Below, in pieces: positions 1-7,757 of a stretch of DNA of 33,332 nt (positions are counted from its first letter, which is position 1; every line of letters begins with the position of its first letter). The stretch is taken from assembly GCA_019236695.1 (NCBI GenBank), contig JAFAIN010000125.1, positions 1 through 33,332 on the forward strand. The letters are read 5' to 3'. The notes beneath the pieces were generated by a model, which had not been told where the DNA came from, searched no databases, and saw nothing but the letters and a program-made list of their open reading frames with translations. A program made the position numbers and the translations under genes. The DNA is from Acidobacteriota bacterium. GTDB lineage: Bacteria; Acidobacteriota; Terriglobia; Terriglobales; Acidobacteriaceae.

Positions 1-2
1 GG

Positions 3-482
3 CTGATGCGCAACCACGGCAGCCCGCGCCGCTATGAGTATGCAATCCTCGGAACCAACAGCCGCCTTGACTCCATCCAGGCCGCTATCCTCGACGTCAA
101 GTTGAGGCATCTCGATGCCTGGACGGAAGGGCGGCGCCGCAATGCGAAGCGCTACGACGAACTGATTAGTGCACTTACGCCCGGCCGCGTCCTCACCCCG
201 TTCGCCCCGGATGGCCGGTTCCATATCTTCAACCAGTACACCCTTCGCGTGGAGGGCCGCCACCAACTGCGAGCGCATCTCGCCTCCCGGGGTATACCCT
301 CCGAAATCTATTACCCTTATCCCCTCCACCTGCAGCCCGCTTTCGCCGGCTATGGTTACGGCCCTGGCTCACTGCCTGCCACCGAAAAAATCTGTTCTGA
401 GGTGGTGTCGCTGCCCATCTATCCTGAGCTGCCCGACGATCATCTGCAGGCCGTAGTCGCGGCAATCGCCGAATTCTGCTGA
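3..482 (+). CDS. DegT/DnrJ/EryC1/StrS-family aminotransferase, C-terminal part (5' truncated by window)
   Basis: This is the C-terminal part of a PLP-dependent sugar aminotransferase of the kind that makes amino sugars for surface polysaccharide or lipopolysaccharide. The reading frame is open from the window edge, so the true start and the PLP-binding lysine lie upstream. The segment beginning GTNSRLDSIQAAIL matches the family's conserved G-x-N-x-R...QAA helix. It is followed by the usual linker, the NQYTLRV strand and a tail with YYPYPLHLQPAF and LPIYPEL. The last is the typical 'sLPiyPeL' ending of this family. About 158 residues are visible, and they align with the last 40 percent of a protein of about 370 residues. 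Family membership is secure; the exact sugar substrate cannot be told from this part. Confidence 0.9.
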   Translation: MMRNHGSPRRYEYAILGTNSRLDSIQAAILDVKLRHLDAWTEGRRRNAKRYDELISALTPGRVLTPFAPDGRFHIFNQYTLRVEGRHQLRAHLASRGIPSEIYYPYPLHLQPAFAGYGYGPGSLPATEKICSEVVSLPIYPELPDDHLQAVVAAIAEFC

Positions 483-522
483 TGAGGGGTTAGCGGTGCG
501 ACAAGCAATAATGATGCGGGTC

Positions 523-540
523 CGGCCGCCCCCCCGGCCG
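523..540. other. Short G/C hairpin downstream of the aminotransferase
   Basis: CGGCCG (523-528) and CGGCCG (535-540) flank a loop of six C. It sits 40 bases after the aminotransferase stop and could help end that transcript. There is no clear T-tract, only CTGCTGTTTG after it, so a terminator role is a guess. Confidence 0.35.
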
Positions 541-552
541 CTGCTGTTTGTG

Positions 553-573
553 GCTGAGAGCTGAGAGCTGAAA
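553..573. repeat. Heptanucleotide tandem repeat (3 units)
   Basis: Three adjacent 7-base units read GCTGAGA, GCTGAGA, GCTGAAA. The array lies in the short gap before the 3' end of the next, oppositely oriented gene. Similar 7-base arrays occur at 7620-7647, 12660-12673 and 32111-32145. Confidence 0.7.
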
Positions 574-578
574 GCCCC

Positions 579-1160
579 TCAGTTCTTCCACCTCTCGACC
601 ATCTCCCACCACATCATGCGCTGCCATTCCAGCAGCGTAGTCTTCGCCCATTCGCGATGCCGCCACCATTCCGCGCCAAACTGATGCGAATCCGTAGCTG
701 CGGCGCTTCGCCACTCGTATTGCGGCATCACACGCCGCGCCACCGATAGCGCCCGGCGCGTGTGGTACGCCGAGGTCACCAGCAGCACCGATCGTGGCTT
801 CCCGGCCGCCACGCAGCGCCGCGCCGATTCCAGTTCCTGCAAGGTGGAATCCCCGTAGGTCGCGCAAATCTGAACCTTCTGTGACTCGGCTCCGGCCGTT
901 TCTCTTACGAACGCTGCCGCATACTCCGGCAGCGGGTGCCCGAATTCCACCGTATCGCCTCGAACGTCATAGATCATGCTGCCCGCCATTCCGGAGCGAA
1001 GCAGAGTCAGCGCCCGCCAGTAACGATGGTCCTGGGTATCGCCGGCGAGCACAAGGATCGCGTCGCTATGCGCCGCTGAATCCACCGCCAGAAAACGTGC
1101 TGCGTTCACGGCGAACCACACCGCCAGAACGGCAATCAGCAGAATGGCGAGTTTCTTCAT
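579..1160 (-). CDS. YdcF/DUF218-family membrane-anchored protein (second of a tandem pair)
   Basis: This is a 193-residue protein of the DUF218/YdcF family, also seen in SanA and ElyC. The family is known for roles linked to the cell envelope, but its biochemistry is unclear. Residues 1-25 form one hydrophobic helix (signal anchor), so the rest is probably periplasmic. The family hallmarks are AILVLAGD near residue 35, a middle GDSTLQELESARR region, and LLVTSAYHTRRALSVARR, in which the 'TS.YH..RA' signature is plain. It lies 26 bases downstream of a related gene in the same direction and is probably co-transcribed with it. The ATG at 1160 has only a weak ribosome site. Function is not assigned beyond the family. 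Confidence 0.85.
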   Translation of the reverse strand: MKKLAILLIAVLAVWFAVNAARFLAVDSAAHSDAILVLAGDTQDHRYWRALTLLRSGMAGSMIYDVRGDTVEFGHPLPEYAAAFVRETAGAESQKVQICATYGDSTLQELESARRCVAAGKPRSVLLVTSAYHTRRALSVARRVMPQYEWRSAAATDSHQFGAEWWRHREWAKTTLLEWQRMMWWEMVERWKN

Positions 1161-1186
1161 CTTTCGCGCGGAATTTCCGCAAGGCG

Positions 1187-1825
1187 CTACATCCAGCCCC
1201 GCGCGTAGTAATACACGATCTTCGCGAGCTCCGATACCTCTTCGATTGCAGCCGCGGGCCGGCCCCGCATCGTCGCCGCTGACTTCATGCCGTCGGGCAG
1301 GGCCCGCGCCACTACCGGAATTCCTGCCTTGCGAAACACCCGCGCGGCCCGAAAAACGTGGTAGTCGCTGGTCAGCAGCACCTTGGTTCCTGCGGTTGAG
1401 TTCAGCAGGTCGCGGCTGAAAAGCGCATTCTCCCGAGTGCTGGTGGAACGTGTCTCCGTCGCAATTGCGGAATCCGGCACGCCGTGCGACGCCAGAAAAT
1501 CACGCATGCCCTCCGCCACCGCCGGTGTCCCCCCGCCCAGCAGCACGATCTTCCGGTACGGCCCCGCATGCAGATAGTTCCATAGCGCGTACTCCGCGCG
1601 CACGTAGGAGGTGTAACCCAGTACTCCATCCGGCTGCGTGCCCGGCCCGCCCGGCACAACCAGCACGTCACCGCGCTCGGAATCGCGGAATCCGCCATCG
1701 GCCAGGCTGTGCGCAATCCATCCGGTCACCGGGGTCACCAACACCACCAGCGAAAGCGCCCCGAAAATGGCGAAAGCGCGAGTGCCACATCTCGCCAGCC
1801 TGCGCGGCAGAGAGTTCCTGGCCAT
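1187..1825 (-). CDS. YdcF/DUF218-family membrane-anchored protein (first of a tandem pair)
   Basis: This is a DUF218/YdcF-family protein of about 212 residues. The ATG at 1825 (MARNSLPRRL) is preferred because it is directly followed by a basic stretch and a transmembrane helix (AFAIFGALSLVVLVTPVTGW). An upstream in-frame start at 1903 would add 26 residues with no family support. Hallmarks are DVLVVPGG, a KIVLLGGGT strand, the STSTRENALFSRDLL region (the family's 's.nT.EN' motif) and LLTSDYHVFRAARVFRK. It is paralogous to the downstream gene at 579-1160 but keeps the canonical 'T.EN' motif better. Both are probably single-pass proteins facing the periplasm. Confidence 0.85.
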   Translation of the reverse strand: MARNSLPRRLARCGTRAFAIFGALSLVVLVTPVTGWIAHSLADGGFRDSERGDVLVVPGGPGTQPDGVLGYTSYVRAEYALWNYLHAGPYRKIVLLGGGTPAVAEGMRDFLASHGVPDSAIATETRSTSTRENALFSRDLLNSTAGTKVLLTSDYHVFRAARVFRKAGIPVVARALPDGMKSAATMRGRPAAAIEEVSELAKIVYYYARGWM

Positions 1826-1919
1826 CAAAACGATAAAGCCATTGTAAGCTGTGCGCCAACCGCAGGGTCTCGTGGCCGAGGGCGTCATAAGCTGCGGGCA
1901 CACGAAAGCGGCGGGCCGC

Positions 1920-1957
1920 CAGACAAAAAGCCGCCCGCCAATTGGCGGGCGGCTGAT
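1920..1957 (-). terminator. Rho-independent terminator of the EXORDIUM-like gene
   Basis: A perfect 10-bp inverted repeat, GCCGCCCGCC (1930-1939) and GGCGGGCGGC (1944-1953), has an AATT loop. On the minus strand it is followed by CTTTTTG (1924-1930). It lies 18 bases past the stop of the minus-strand gene ending at 1971. Confidence 0.92.
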
Positions 1958-1970
1958 TACGAATTGGAAC

Positions 1971-2948
1971 TTAATAGCTCATAGAGCAATAACCGCCGCT
2001 GGCATTTACCCAGTTCCGCTGGATCAGCCACTCGGTCTTGGAAGCGCCGGTGAAGTTGTAATAGGAGCCGTTGGCCGCCGTGGATAACGTGCCGAACGTC
2101 CATGCGCATTTGTCGGCGTTTTCCTCGCCGCGGCTGTCATACCAGGCATTGAGCAGAGGATCGCTGATGGCTTCTTCCGATTCGTGCGCAATGATGCTGG
2201 CCATGCCATCCGCGCCGGGATTGCCGTTGGGGCTGGTGCTTTGCGCCGCGCACGCCGAGAGGCAACGGGCGGGGTTGCCGACGAAGGCAAACTTGATGTC
2301 GGGCCCGCTCGAGGTGTAGCCGTCAAGCGAGTGATCGTGCCAGCCGCAATACTGCGTGCAGAAGCCCGAAGTCTCGTTCACATCGCTCGAGGTCAGCACG
2401 AAGTAGATGCCATTGGTGTCGCAGCCGCCCAGCGAGGGGCAATGGCTGGCCACGACCTGGTAGATGTTCTGGTCACTCAGCGCCGTGCCGTACGTGTAAT
2501 TGTCGTTCTGCTGGCCCGAAAGGTTCATCAACCCGGCAACATGCTGGTTCGAGCCGTTGTAATAGCTGGTATTGATGTGTTCATACTTGCTGCCGCTCAG
2601 GTCGCTGATCAGCGTGGGCAGCAGGCTGGTGGCGGTGTTGCCGCTCCAATTGCCATACCAGATGAAATAGACATTCACGGTGCCAAGCATCACCGGCCCG
2701 CCATGATAGTTGATGCCATTGCCCGAGCCTCGCGAGCGTGACGCCTGGTTGCTGGGGCCGGCATTATCGTCGGCGATGTCCTGTGCCGGCGGCGCTTTGG
2801 GATCGTCAATGCCCTGGTGTTTGCCGTTAGGCCGCAAATCGTTCCCGTTTTTGCTGCGCACCACCTGCGCGGGCGCAAACGATGCGGCCAACATGAAAGC
2901 CGCTACGGTCGCGGCCACAAGGGATGCTCGTGTAGCATTTGTGGTCAT
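1971..2948 (-). CDS. Secreted EXORDIUM/phosphate-induced protein 1 (PHI-1)-like protein
   Basis: This is a 325-residue exported protein. Residues 1-28 are a Sec signal peptide (hydrophobic AATVAAFMLAASFAPAQ). A charged low-complexity stretch follows, and then a domain that closely follows plant EXORDIUM/PHI-1 proteins. The matches are YHGGPVMLGTVNVYFIWYGNW (residues 81-101), IYFVLTSSDV with paired cysteines in FCTQYCGWH, FAFVGNP.RCLSACA, then MASIIAHESEEAISDP.LNAWYD (249-271), and a C-terminal WLIQRNW...YC. In plants the family is an apoplastic protein tied to growth and brassinosteroid response; its bacterial role is unknown. The HExxE string (H255, E256, E259) could be a metal site, but that is inference. 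The many Cys fit an extracellular location. It has its own terminator and is monocistronic. Confidence 0.85.
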   Translation of the reverse strand: MTTNATRASLVAATVAAFMLAASFAPAQVVRSKNGNDLRPNGKHQGIDDPKAPPAQDIADDNAGPSNQASRSRGSGNGINYHGGPVMLGTVNVYFIWYGNWSGNTATSLLPTLISDLSGSKYEHINTSYYNGSNQHVAGLMNLSGQQNDNYTYGTALSDQNIYQVVASHCPSLGGCDTNGIYFVLTSSDVNETSGFCTQYCGWHDHSLDGYTSSGPDIKFAFVGNPARCLSACAAQSTSPNGNPGADGMASIIAHESEEAISDPLLNAWYDSRGEENADKCAWTFGTLSTAANGSYYNFTGASKTEWLIQRNWVNASGGYCSMSY

Positions 2949-3034
2949 TCCAACCTGCCTCGCAAAGGGATTACCGGGAACGGCCAGAGTTCCCCGGCCG
3001 TTAACCAGCTTACCGCTAAATCCCTGATTAAGGG

Positions 3035-4186
3035 ATGAATTTTTGCCTTAATTCCCGCTGGTTGTGCTCGGGGTCAACGACCAAAGTAACCAACTCTGCC
3101 TGGTTCAGGTATAACGGTGTCCTGAACTGCTTGATTGGACAGGATATCTTCGACGTGCTTGTGATCGGCGCCGGGCCAACCGGGCTGGCCTGCGCCATTG
3201 AGGCGCGCCGTGCCGGGTTCACTGCGGTCAACCTCGATAAAGGCTGCCTGGTGAATTCTCTCTGCCACTACCCCGTAAACATGACGTTTTTTACCACTCC
3301 TGAGCTGCTGGAAATTGGCGATATTCCGTTCACCACATCGAATCAAAAACCCTCGCGCCTCGAGGCGCTGGAGTACTACCGGAAGGTCGCCGCGCATTAC
3401 AGCCTCGACGTTCGCCAATACCAGGCTGTCGGGAGCATCGAGGGTTGCGACGGCGAATTTCGCGTTACCACCCGCGATCGTTACGATGGCGGTCACGAAT
3501 ATGCCGCCCGCAAGCTGGTGATCGCCACCGGTTTTTACGACCGCCCGAATCTTCTAAAAGTTCCTGGAGAGGATCTGCCAAAGGTCCTGCATTATTACAA
3601 CGAGCCGCACCCTTATTTCGACACCGACGTGATCGTCGTAGGGGGCAGGAACTCCGCAGCCATCGCAGCTCTGGAGTTGTGGCGGCACGGCGCCCGCGTC
3701 ACATTGGTGCATCGCGGGCCCGGCATTCACGAGCGCGTAAAGTACTGGATCCGGCCCGACATCCTGAACCGCATCAAGAATGGGGAAGTAAAGGCATATT
3801 TCAACAGCGCCATTCAGGCAATCACCCCGGCCGAAGTTCTGCTTCACACACCGCAGGGCGATGCCACTCTCAAGAACGACTTCGTGCTGGCCATGACCGG
3901 CTACCATCCCGATTTCGATTTTCTGCGCCGTGCAGGCATCGAACTGGGGCCGGAGTGCCGCCCCGCTTGCAACTCCGAAACCCTCGAGAGTAACGTTCCC
4001 GGTATCTACCTTGCCGGCGTGATCATTGCCGGCGTCCGGACCGGCGAAATTTTCATCGAGAATGGGCGCTTTCACGGTGCCCAGATTGCCGGCGACCTGA
4101 AGCGGAAACTGCGGCCGCACGTGGCCACCCTCCAGCCTGAACCGGCGCCACCCCCGCGTCCCGCCCACCTGCAATCAGCCGAGTAA
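3035..4186 (+). CDS. ypdA: YpdA-family FAD/NAD(P)-dependent oxidoreductase (bacillithiol disulfide reductase-like)
   Basis: This is a two-dinucleotide-fold flavoprotein of the YpdA (Bdr) family, whose studied members reduce bacillithiol disulfide with NADPH. It has an FAD motif GAGPTG (residues 45-50), EALEYYRKVAAHY, KLVIATGFYDRPNLL.VPGEDLPKV.HYYNEPHPYF, then a second nucleotide-binding motif GGRNSAAIAALEL and the C-terminal YLAGVI...IFIENGRFHGAQIA. This order and wording match the family along its full length. The ATG at 3035 gives about 35 extra N-terminal residues. TTG at 3131 (LIGQDIFDVLVIGAG) would fit the usual family start much better, and neither start has a good ribosome site. Staphylococcal YpdA has a catalytic-type Cys after GGGP, whereas here the residue is Thr. 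The exact substrate is therefore uncertain. Confidence 0.88.
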   Translation: MNFCLNSRWLCSGSTTKVTNSAWFRYNGVLNCLIGQDIFDVLVIGAGPTGLACAIEARRAGFTAVNLDKGCLVNSLCHYPVNMTFFTTPELLEIGDIPFTTSNQKPSRLEALEYYRKVAAHYSLDVRQYQAVGSIEGCDGEFRVTTRDRYDGGHEYAARKLVIATGFYDRPNLLKVPGEDLPKVLHYYNEPHPYFDTDVIVVGGRNSAAIAALELWRHGARVTLVHRGPGIHERVKYWIRPDILNRIKNGEVKAYFNSAIQAITPAEVLLHTPQGDATLKNDFVLAMTGYHPDFDFLRRAGIELGPECRPACNSETLESNVPGIYLAGVIIAGVRTGEIFIENGRFHGAQIAGDLKRKLRPHVATLQPEPAPPPRPAHLQSAE

Positions 4187-4275
4187 ACTGGAAGGGGATT
4201 GTCATCCGCGGCTTCGCGGTGAATATTCCGTTGCCACCAGCCTGTGCCAACTCAATTCCGCAATTTGGCAATGCT

Positions 4276-6705
4276 TTATTCCAGCCCCACTCGCTTCATC
4301 AGTGCCTTGAATCGCTCGTCCCCGCGCAGTGGCCGCAGCTTGGGATCGACTGCCAGGTACGGCAGCCAGGCGGAACGCTCCTGATACGCCCCGTCGAGCA
4401 GGTCGAAGGCCCGGTCCCGCTCGCCAAACGCAAGCTGAATCAGCGCCAGTTGGTAAGCCGAAATGTAAAGCGAGCCGGCTGCGCGCTCCAGTTCGTCGTA
4501 CATGGGGCTGGCCTGCAGATAATTCTTCGTGACCGCAAGCGCGTACGCCAGGGCCGCACGAAACAGCGGATTATCAGGCGCGAGCTGCAGGCCCTTGCGG
4601 AATTGCGCAATCGCCGCTTCGCTGCGGCCCGATTCCAGGTACGCCTCGCCCAGGATGAGGTGCGCCGGCAGGAAATTCGGATCCAGCTGCAACGTCTTTT
4701 GCTCGCCGTTGATCGCGCCCGCCATGTCGCCTGCCAGGTACATGGCCAGCGCCGCGCCCGAGTTGACCCCGGGAGAAAGCGGATCGAGCTGCTGCGCCCG
4801 CCTGGCCTCATCCTCCGCCTCCCTCACTCTCCCCGCCGACGCCAGATACTCTGCGTACCATTGGTGCGCCGTGGGATAGCTGGGGTTCAGTTGAATGGCG
4901 CGCCGGAATTCGCGCTCGCTGCCCGCCCAGTCGAAATCGTAGTGAAACAGAATGTATGCCAGCGAGGTGTGCGCCTCGGCCAGAGATCCATCCAGCGCCA
5001 CCGCCTTTCGCGCCGCCTCCTCCGATTTCGGCATCGCTTCCGTCGGAGGCAGTACGTAATACCCCAGGCTCAGCCAGGCATCTGCCAGCCCCGCATAGGG
5101 CAGCGCCTGGTTCGGATCCAGCGCAATGGCCTGCTCGAAATCGTCAACCGCCCGCCGCAGGCTTTCCGCCGTCCGGTCCGCCCACTCGTGGCGCCCGCGC
5201 ACGTATGCCTCATAGGCCGCGGGATTGATTCTGCTGCCCGCCGAGGCCCTGACCGGCCCCGCCGAAGCCAATTGAAGCTGGATCGCTGATGCGATCGCCT
5301 GCGCCAGTTCGCTTTGCAGCGTAAGGATGTCGCTGGCCTGGCGATCATATTGGTGCGTCCAAACCGACGTTTCGTCCCGCGTCTTTACCAGTTGCGCGTC
5401 CACGCGCACGTGCCCGCCGTTGCGCCTGACCGTGCCTTCCACCAGGTACGCCACGCCCAACTCACGCCCGATCTCCTTTGGCGTCTTCGTCGATTCGCGG
5501 AAGCGCATGCTCGAGCTCCGGGCAATCACTCCCAGGCGCTCCGGGTTCACGCTGCCCAATTGCGTAATCAGGTCGTCCGTCAGGCCCTCCGTAAAGTACT
5601 CCTGCCCCGCGCTCGACCCGCGCTCTTCGAGTGGCAGCACCGCCACCATGATCTTGGCCGCAGGCCGAAGCGCAAATCGGTAAATCACAAAGGTCACCAG
5701 CGCAATCACTGCAATCGCCAGCGCGCCCAGCAGCAGTGGCGATTTTTTCCCATGGCGCAGCCGTGAAATCGTCTGCTCCTGCTCCCGCAACCGCGATGGC
5801 AATGGCAGGGCCCGGCTCTCCATCGAAACCGGCAGGTCGCCGCCATGGATGGTCCGGCGCAGTGACTCCAGGTCGGCTCGTACGTCGGCGGCTGACTGGT
5901 AGCGCTTCACCGGGTCCTTCTCCAGCGCTTTTTCCACAATCCCTTCCACTTCCGGCGGGACGGAAGGCTCAATCGTGTGCAGCGCCACCGGATGCCGATT
6001 CATAATCGCTTCCAGCGTCAGTGCCCGGTTCTTCTTCAGGAATGGCTTCTGGCCGCTGGCCATCTCATACAGCACCACCCCCAGCGAGAACAGGTCTGCA
6101 CGCTGGTCGATCGGCTCGCCTCGCGCCTGTTCGGGCGAAACATAGGTTGCCGTTCCGGGAATCTCGCCGGCGATCGTAAGCGCGGTTTCGTGGCCGTAAG
6201 GCGCGGTTTCATCCAGATCGGCCATCAGCTTTGCCAGCCCGAAATCCACCAGGCGCACGCTGCCGTCGCGCTGGATAAAAATGTTGCCCGGCTTGATGTC
6301 GCGATGCACAATTCCGTGCCGGTGCGCAGCTTCCAGAGCGCCCGCCGTCTGAATGGCGACGTCCAGCAGTTCGCTCACCGGCAGCCGTCCCCGGCCGATT
6401 CGGTCCTTCAGCGTCTCGCCTTCCAGCAGCTCCATCGCGATGAAAGGCCGCCCGTCGGCTTCCTCGACTTCATAAATGGTGCACACGTTGGCATGGTTGA
6501 ATGCCGAGGCCGCGCGTGCTTCCCGCAGGAATCGCTTAACCGAATTGCTGTCGCTCGATAGGCTGTCGGAAAGGAACTTCAGGGCCACCCGCCGGTGCAG
6601 CCGTGTGTCTTCGGCTTCATATACCACCCCCATGCCCCCGCTCCCCAGTTCGCGCAGCACGCGATAGTGAGAGATGGTGCGGCCTATGACGTTCCCGCTT
6701 GACAT
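4276..6705 (-). CDS. Membrane Ser/Thr protein kinase with TolB-like and TPR domains
   Basis: This is an 809-residue one-pass membrane kinase. The N-terminal Hanks-type kinase domain (about 14-280) has the glycine loop GSGGMG (21-26), the catalytic lysine in VALKF (K43), HRDIKPGN (134-141), DFG (154-156) and GTATYVSPEQARG. One transmembrane helix lies at about 323-345. A TolB-like or adenylate-cyclase-associated module follows (about 350-495: VAVLPLEER...YFTEGLTDDLITQLG...YLVEGTVRR...VDAQLVKT), then a run of TPR repeats to the C-terminus (ALDPNQALPYAGLADAW, QLNPSYPTAHQWYAEYL and others). The ATG at 6705 has GAGG upstream at the right spacing and starts directly at the kinase domain. A longer frame to 6918 adds 71 unsupported residues. 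The kinase is probably intact, with the TPRs sensing or docking outside the membrane. Confidence 0.92.
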   Translation of the reverse strand: MSSGNVIGRTISHYRVLRELGSGGMGVVYEAEDTRLHRRVALKFLSDSLSSDSNSVKRFLREARAASAFNHANVCTIYEVEEADGRPFIAMELLEGETLKDRIGRGRLPVSELLDVAIQTAGALEAAHRHGIVHRDIKPGNIFIQRDGSVRLVDFGLAKLMADLDETAPYGHETALTIAGEIPGTATYVSPEQARGEPIDQRADLFSLGVVLYEMASGQKPFLKKNRALTLEAIMNRHPVALHTIEPSVPPEVEGIVEKALEKDPVKRYQSAADVRADLESLRRTIHGGDLPVSMESRALPLPSRLREQEQTISRLRHGKKSPLLLGALAIAVIALVTFVIYRFALRPAAKIMVAVLPLEERGSSAGQEYFTEGLTDDLITQLGSVNPERLGVIARSSSMRFRESTKTPKEIGRELGVAYLVEGTVRRNGGHVRVDAQLVKTRDETSVWTHQYDRQASDILTLQSELAQAIASAIQLQLASAGPVRASAGSRINPAAYEAYVRGRHEWADRTAESLRRAVDDFEQAIALDPNQALPYAGLADAWLSLGYYVLPPTEAMPKSEEAARKAVALDGSLAEAHTSLAYILFHYDFDWAGSEREFRRAIQLNPSYPTAHQWYAEYLASAGRVREAEDEARRAQQLDPLSPGVNSGAALAMYLAGDMAGAINGEQKTLQLDPNFLPAHLILGEAYLESGRSEAAIAQFRKGLQLAPDNPLFRAALAYALAVTKNYLQASPMYDELERAAGSLYISAYQLALIQLAFGERDRAFDLLDGAYQERSAWLPYLAVDPKLRPLRGDERFKALMKRVGLE

Positions 6706-7106
6706 GGGAAGCCTCGATCCGGACTGAAGCAGCGCTTTGCGGCTGCAGGCACAGCCGCTTCGGCGGATTATCGGCCGCACATCATAACCTGTCAATGCGT
6801 GGGCCCGGCCGCCCTCAGCTCCGGGGTCGTGGGAACAGACAGGGCCGAGCGAAGCGGCCCGACGGGCGTTCCTTGGGCGAGGCCCACCCAGATATGAGCT
6901 CTCCACCGTGAGAGTCATTGGGAGCCCGCGTGAGCGGGCGACGAGTTTGGGGACGCCTCCTCCCTGCGCTCAGGGTTGGTCGCCCTCCTCCGGGCTTCGC
7001 CTCGCCTGCCCAAAAGCCGGCACAGCATTGGGCGAACCACGTTTGGCGATTGGGCAAAACAATAGACCTGCCCGCAGGCAGGTCTTTCTCCCCCAATTCA
7101 AAGCTC
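6706..7106. other. Gene-free interval between kinase start and erpA-like gene
   Basis: I see no credible gene in these 401 bases. The interval should hold the promoter of the kinase gene. It also contains a small hairpin (GCCCGC 6924-6929, loop GTGA, GCGGGC 6934-6939) and the erpA terminator. ORFs across it have no recognisable protein features. Confidence 0.6.
7056..7085 (-). terminator. Rho-independent terminator of the erpA-like gene
   Basis: A perfect 9-bp stem is formed by AGACCTGCC (7064-7072) and GGCAGGTCT (7077-7085) around the loop CGCA. On the minus strand the stem is followed by ATTGTTTTG. It lies 22 bases after the stop of the minus-strand gene ending at 7107. Confidence 0.88.
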
Positions 7107-7481
7107 TTACACGCTGAACGACGAACCGCACCCGCACGTTGTCTTCACGTTGGGGTTCTCGAACTTGAAGCCGGCGCCTTCCAGCGTCTCCACGTAATCC
7201 ACGGTCGCGCCGTTCAGGTACATCACCGAGGTCGCATCCACGAACACCTTCAGGCCGTCGAAGTCGTACACTTTGTCCATCAGGCCGGCGCTGTTTTCGA
7301 ACGACATCGAATATTGGAAGCCGGAGCATCCGCCCCCCACCACGCCCACTCGCAGTCCGCTCGGAGCCGGATTCTGTTGCGCCATGATCTCCTTCACCTT
7401 ATTGACCGCCGTAGGCGTAAGGCTGATGGGCGGCGCCTTCTTGGCTGGCGCGATATTTGGATCGACTGTGGTGGTTGACAT
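7107..7481 (-). CDS. erpA: Iron-sulfur cluster insertion protein, HesB/IscA/ErpA family
   Basis: This 124-residue A-type carrier accepts Fe-S clusters from the assembly machinery and passes them to apoproteins in the cytoplasm. It has a short Ala/Pro-rich N-terminal tail, then ISLTPTAV.KVKEIM and the three invariant cysteines. They are C52 in GGGCSGFQY and C116 and C118 in TCGCGSSFSV, exactly as the family requires. Length is normal apart from about 15 extra N-terminal residues. The ATG at 7481 has GAGGAGA upstream and an extended -10 promoter (7508-7516). With its own promoter and terminator it is a one-gene transcript. No isc or suf genes are near. ErpA versus IscA cannot be separated with certainty by eye. 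Confidence 0.93.
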   Translation of the reverse strand: MSTTTVDPNIAPAKKAPPISLTPTAVNKVKEIMAQQNPAPSGLRVGVVGGGCSGFQYSMSFENSAGLMDKVYDFDGLKVFVDATSVMYLNGATVDYVETLEGAGFKFENPNVKTTCGCGSSFSV

Positions 7482-7507
7482 TTCTGGCTTCTCCTCGCGT
7501 TTTCAGG

Positions 7508-7516
7508 ATTATAGCA
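7508..7516 (-). promoter_or_regulatory. Extended -10 promoter for erpA-like gene
   Basis: The minus strand reads TGCTATAAT, a perfect -10 hexamer with the TGn extension, 26 bases upstream of the ATG at 7481. I see no good -35, as is usual for extended -10 promoters. Confidence 0.7.
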
Positions 7517-7619
7517 AACACCTTTGATCGCTTATTTGATGCCCGGCAACTCCCCAAGGTTCATGAAACATCGCCCATCGCCCTGATCCGGCCGTCCAAG
7601 GGCTGGCTGCATTATTGCT

Positions 7620-7647
7620 TTTTGCCTTCTGCCTTTTGCCTTTTACT
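7620..7647. repeat. Heptanucleotide tandem repeat (4 degenerate units)
   Basis: The units read TTTTGCC, TTCTGCC, TTTTGCC, TTTTACT. The array lies in the divergent gap between erpA and the small membrane-protein gene. The same unit occurs at 12660-12673. Confidence 0.7.
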
Positions 7648-7652
7648 TGGCC

Positions 7653-7658
7653 TATAAT
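7653..7658 (+). promoter_or_regulatory. Possible -10 box for the small membrane-protein gene
   Basis: A perfect TATAAT lies 99 bases before the ATG at 7758. No convincing -35 is seen; the upstream DNA is the heptamer repeat. Confidence 0.35.
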
Positions 7659-7757
7659 TCAATTCAAGGCCCCCATACCCAGGTCCGTCGGCTTCGGGAT
7701 TGGCCGGCGCACCCTCGTACGCGGGACTGGCTTGATCAATCTGTGCGGGAGGTGCAT

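Noticed and set aside
4206-4219. Small hairpin CCGCG-GCTT-CGCGG between the convergent YpdA and kinase genes
   Set aside because: The stem is only five base pairs and has no T-tract, so calling it a terminator is not justified.
4219-5289. 356-residue open frame opposite the kinase TPR region
   Set aside because: It is codon-aligned antisense to TPR repeats and has Arg/Gln-rich composition without motifs.
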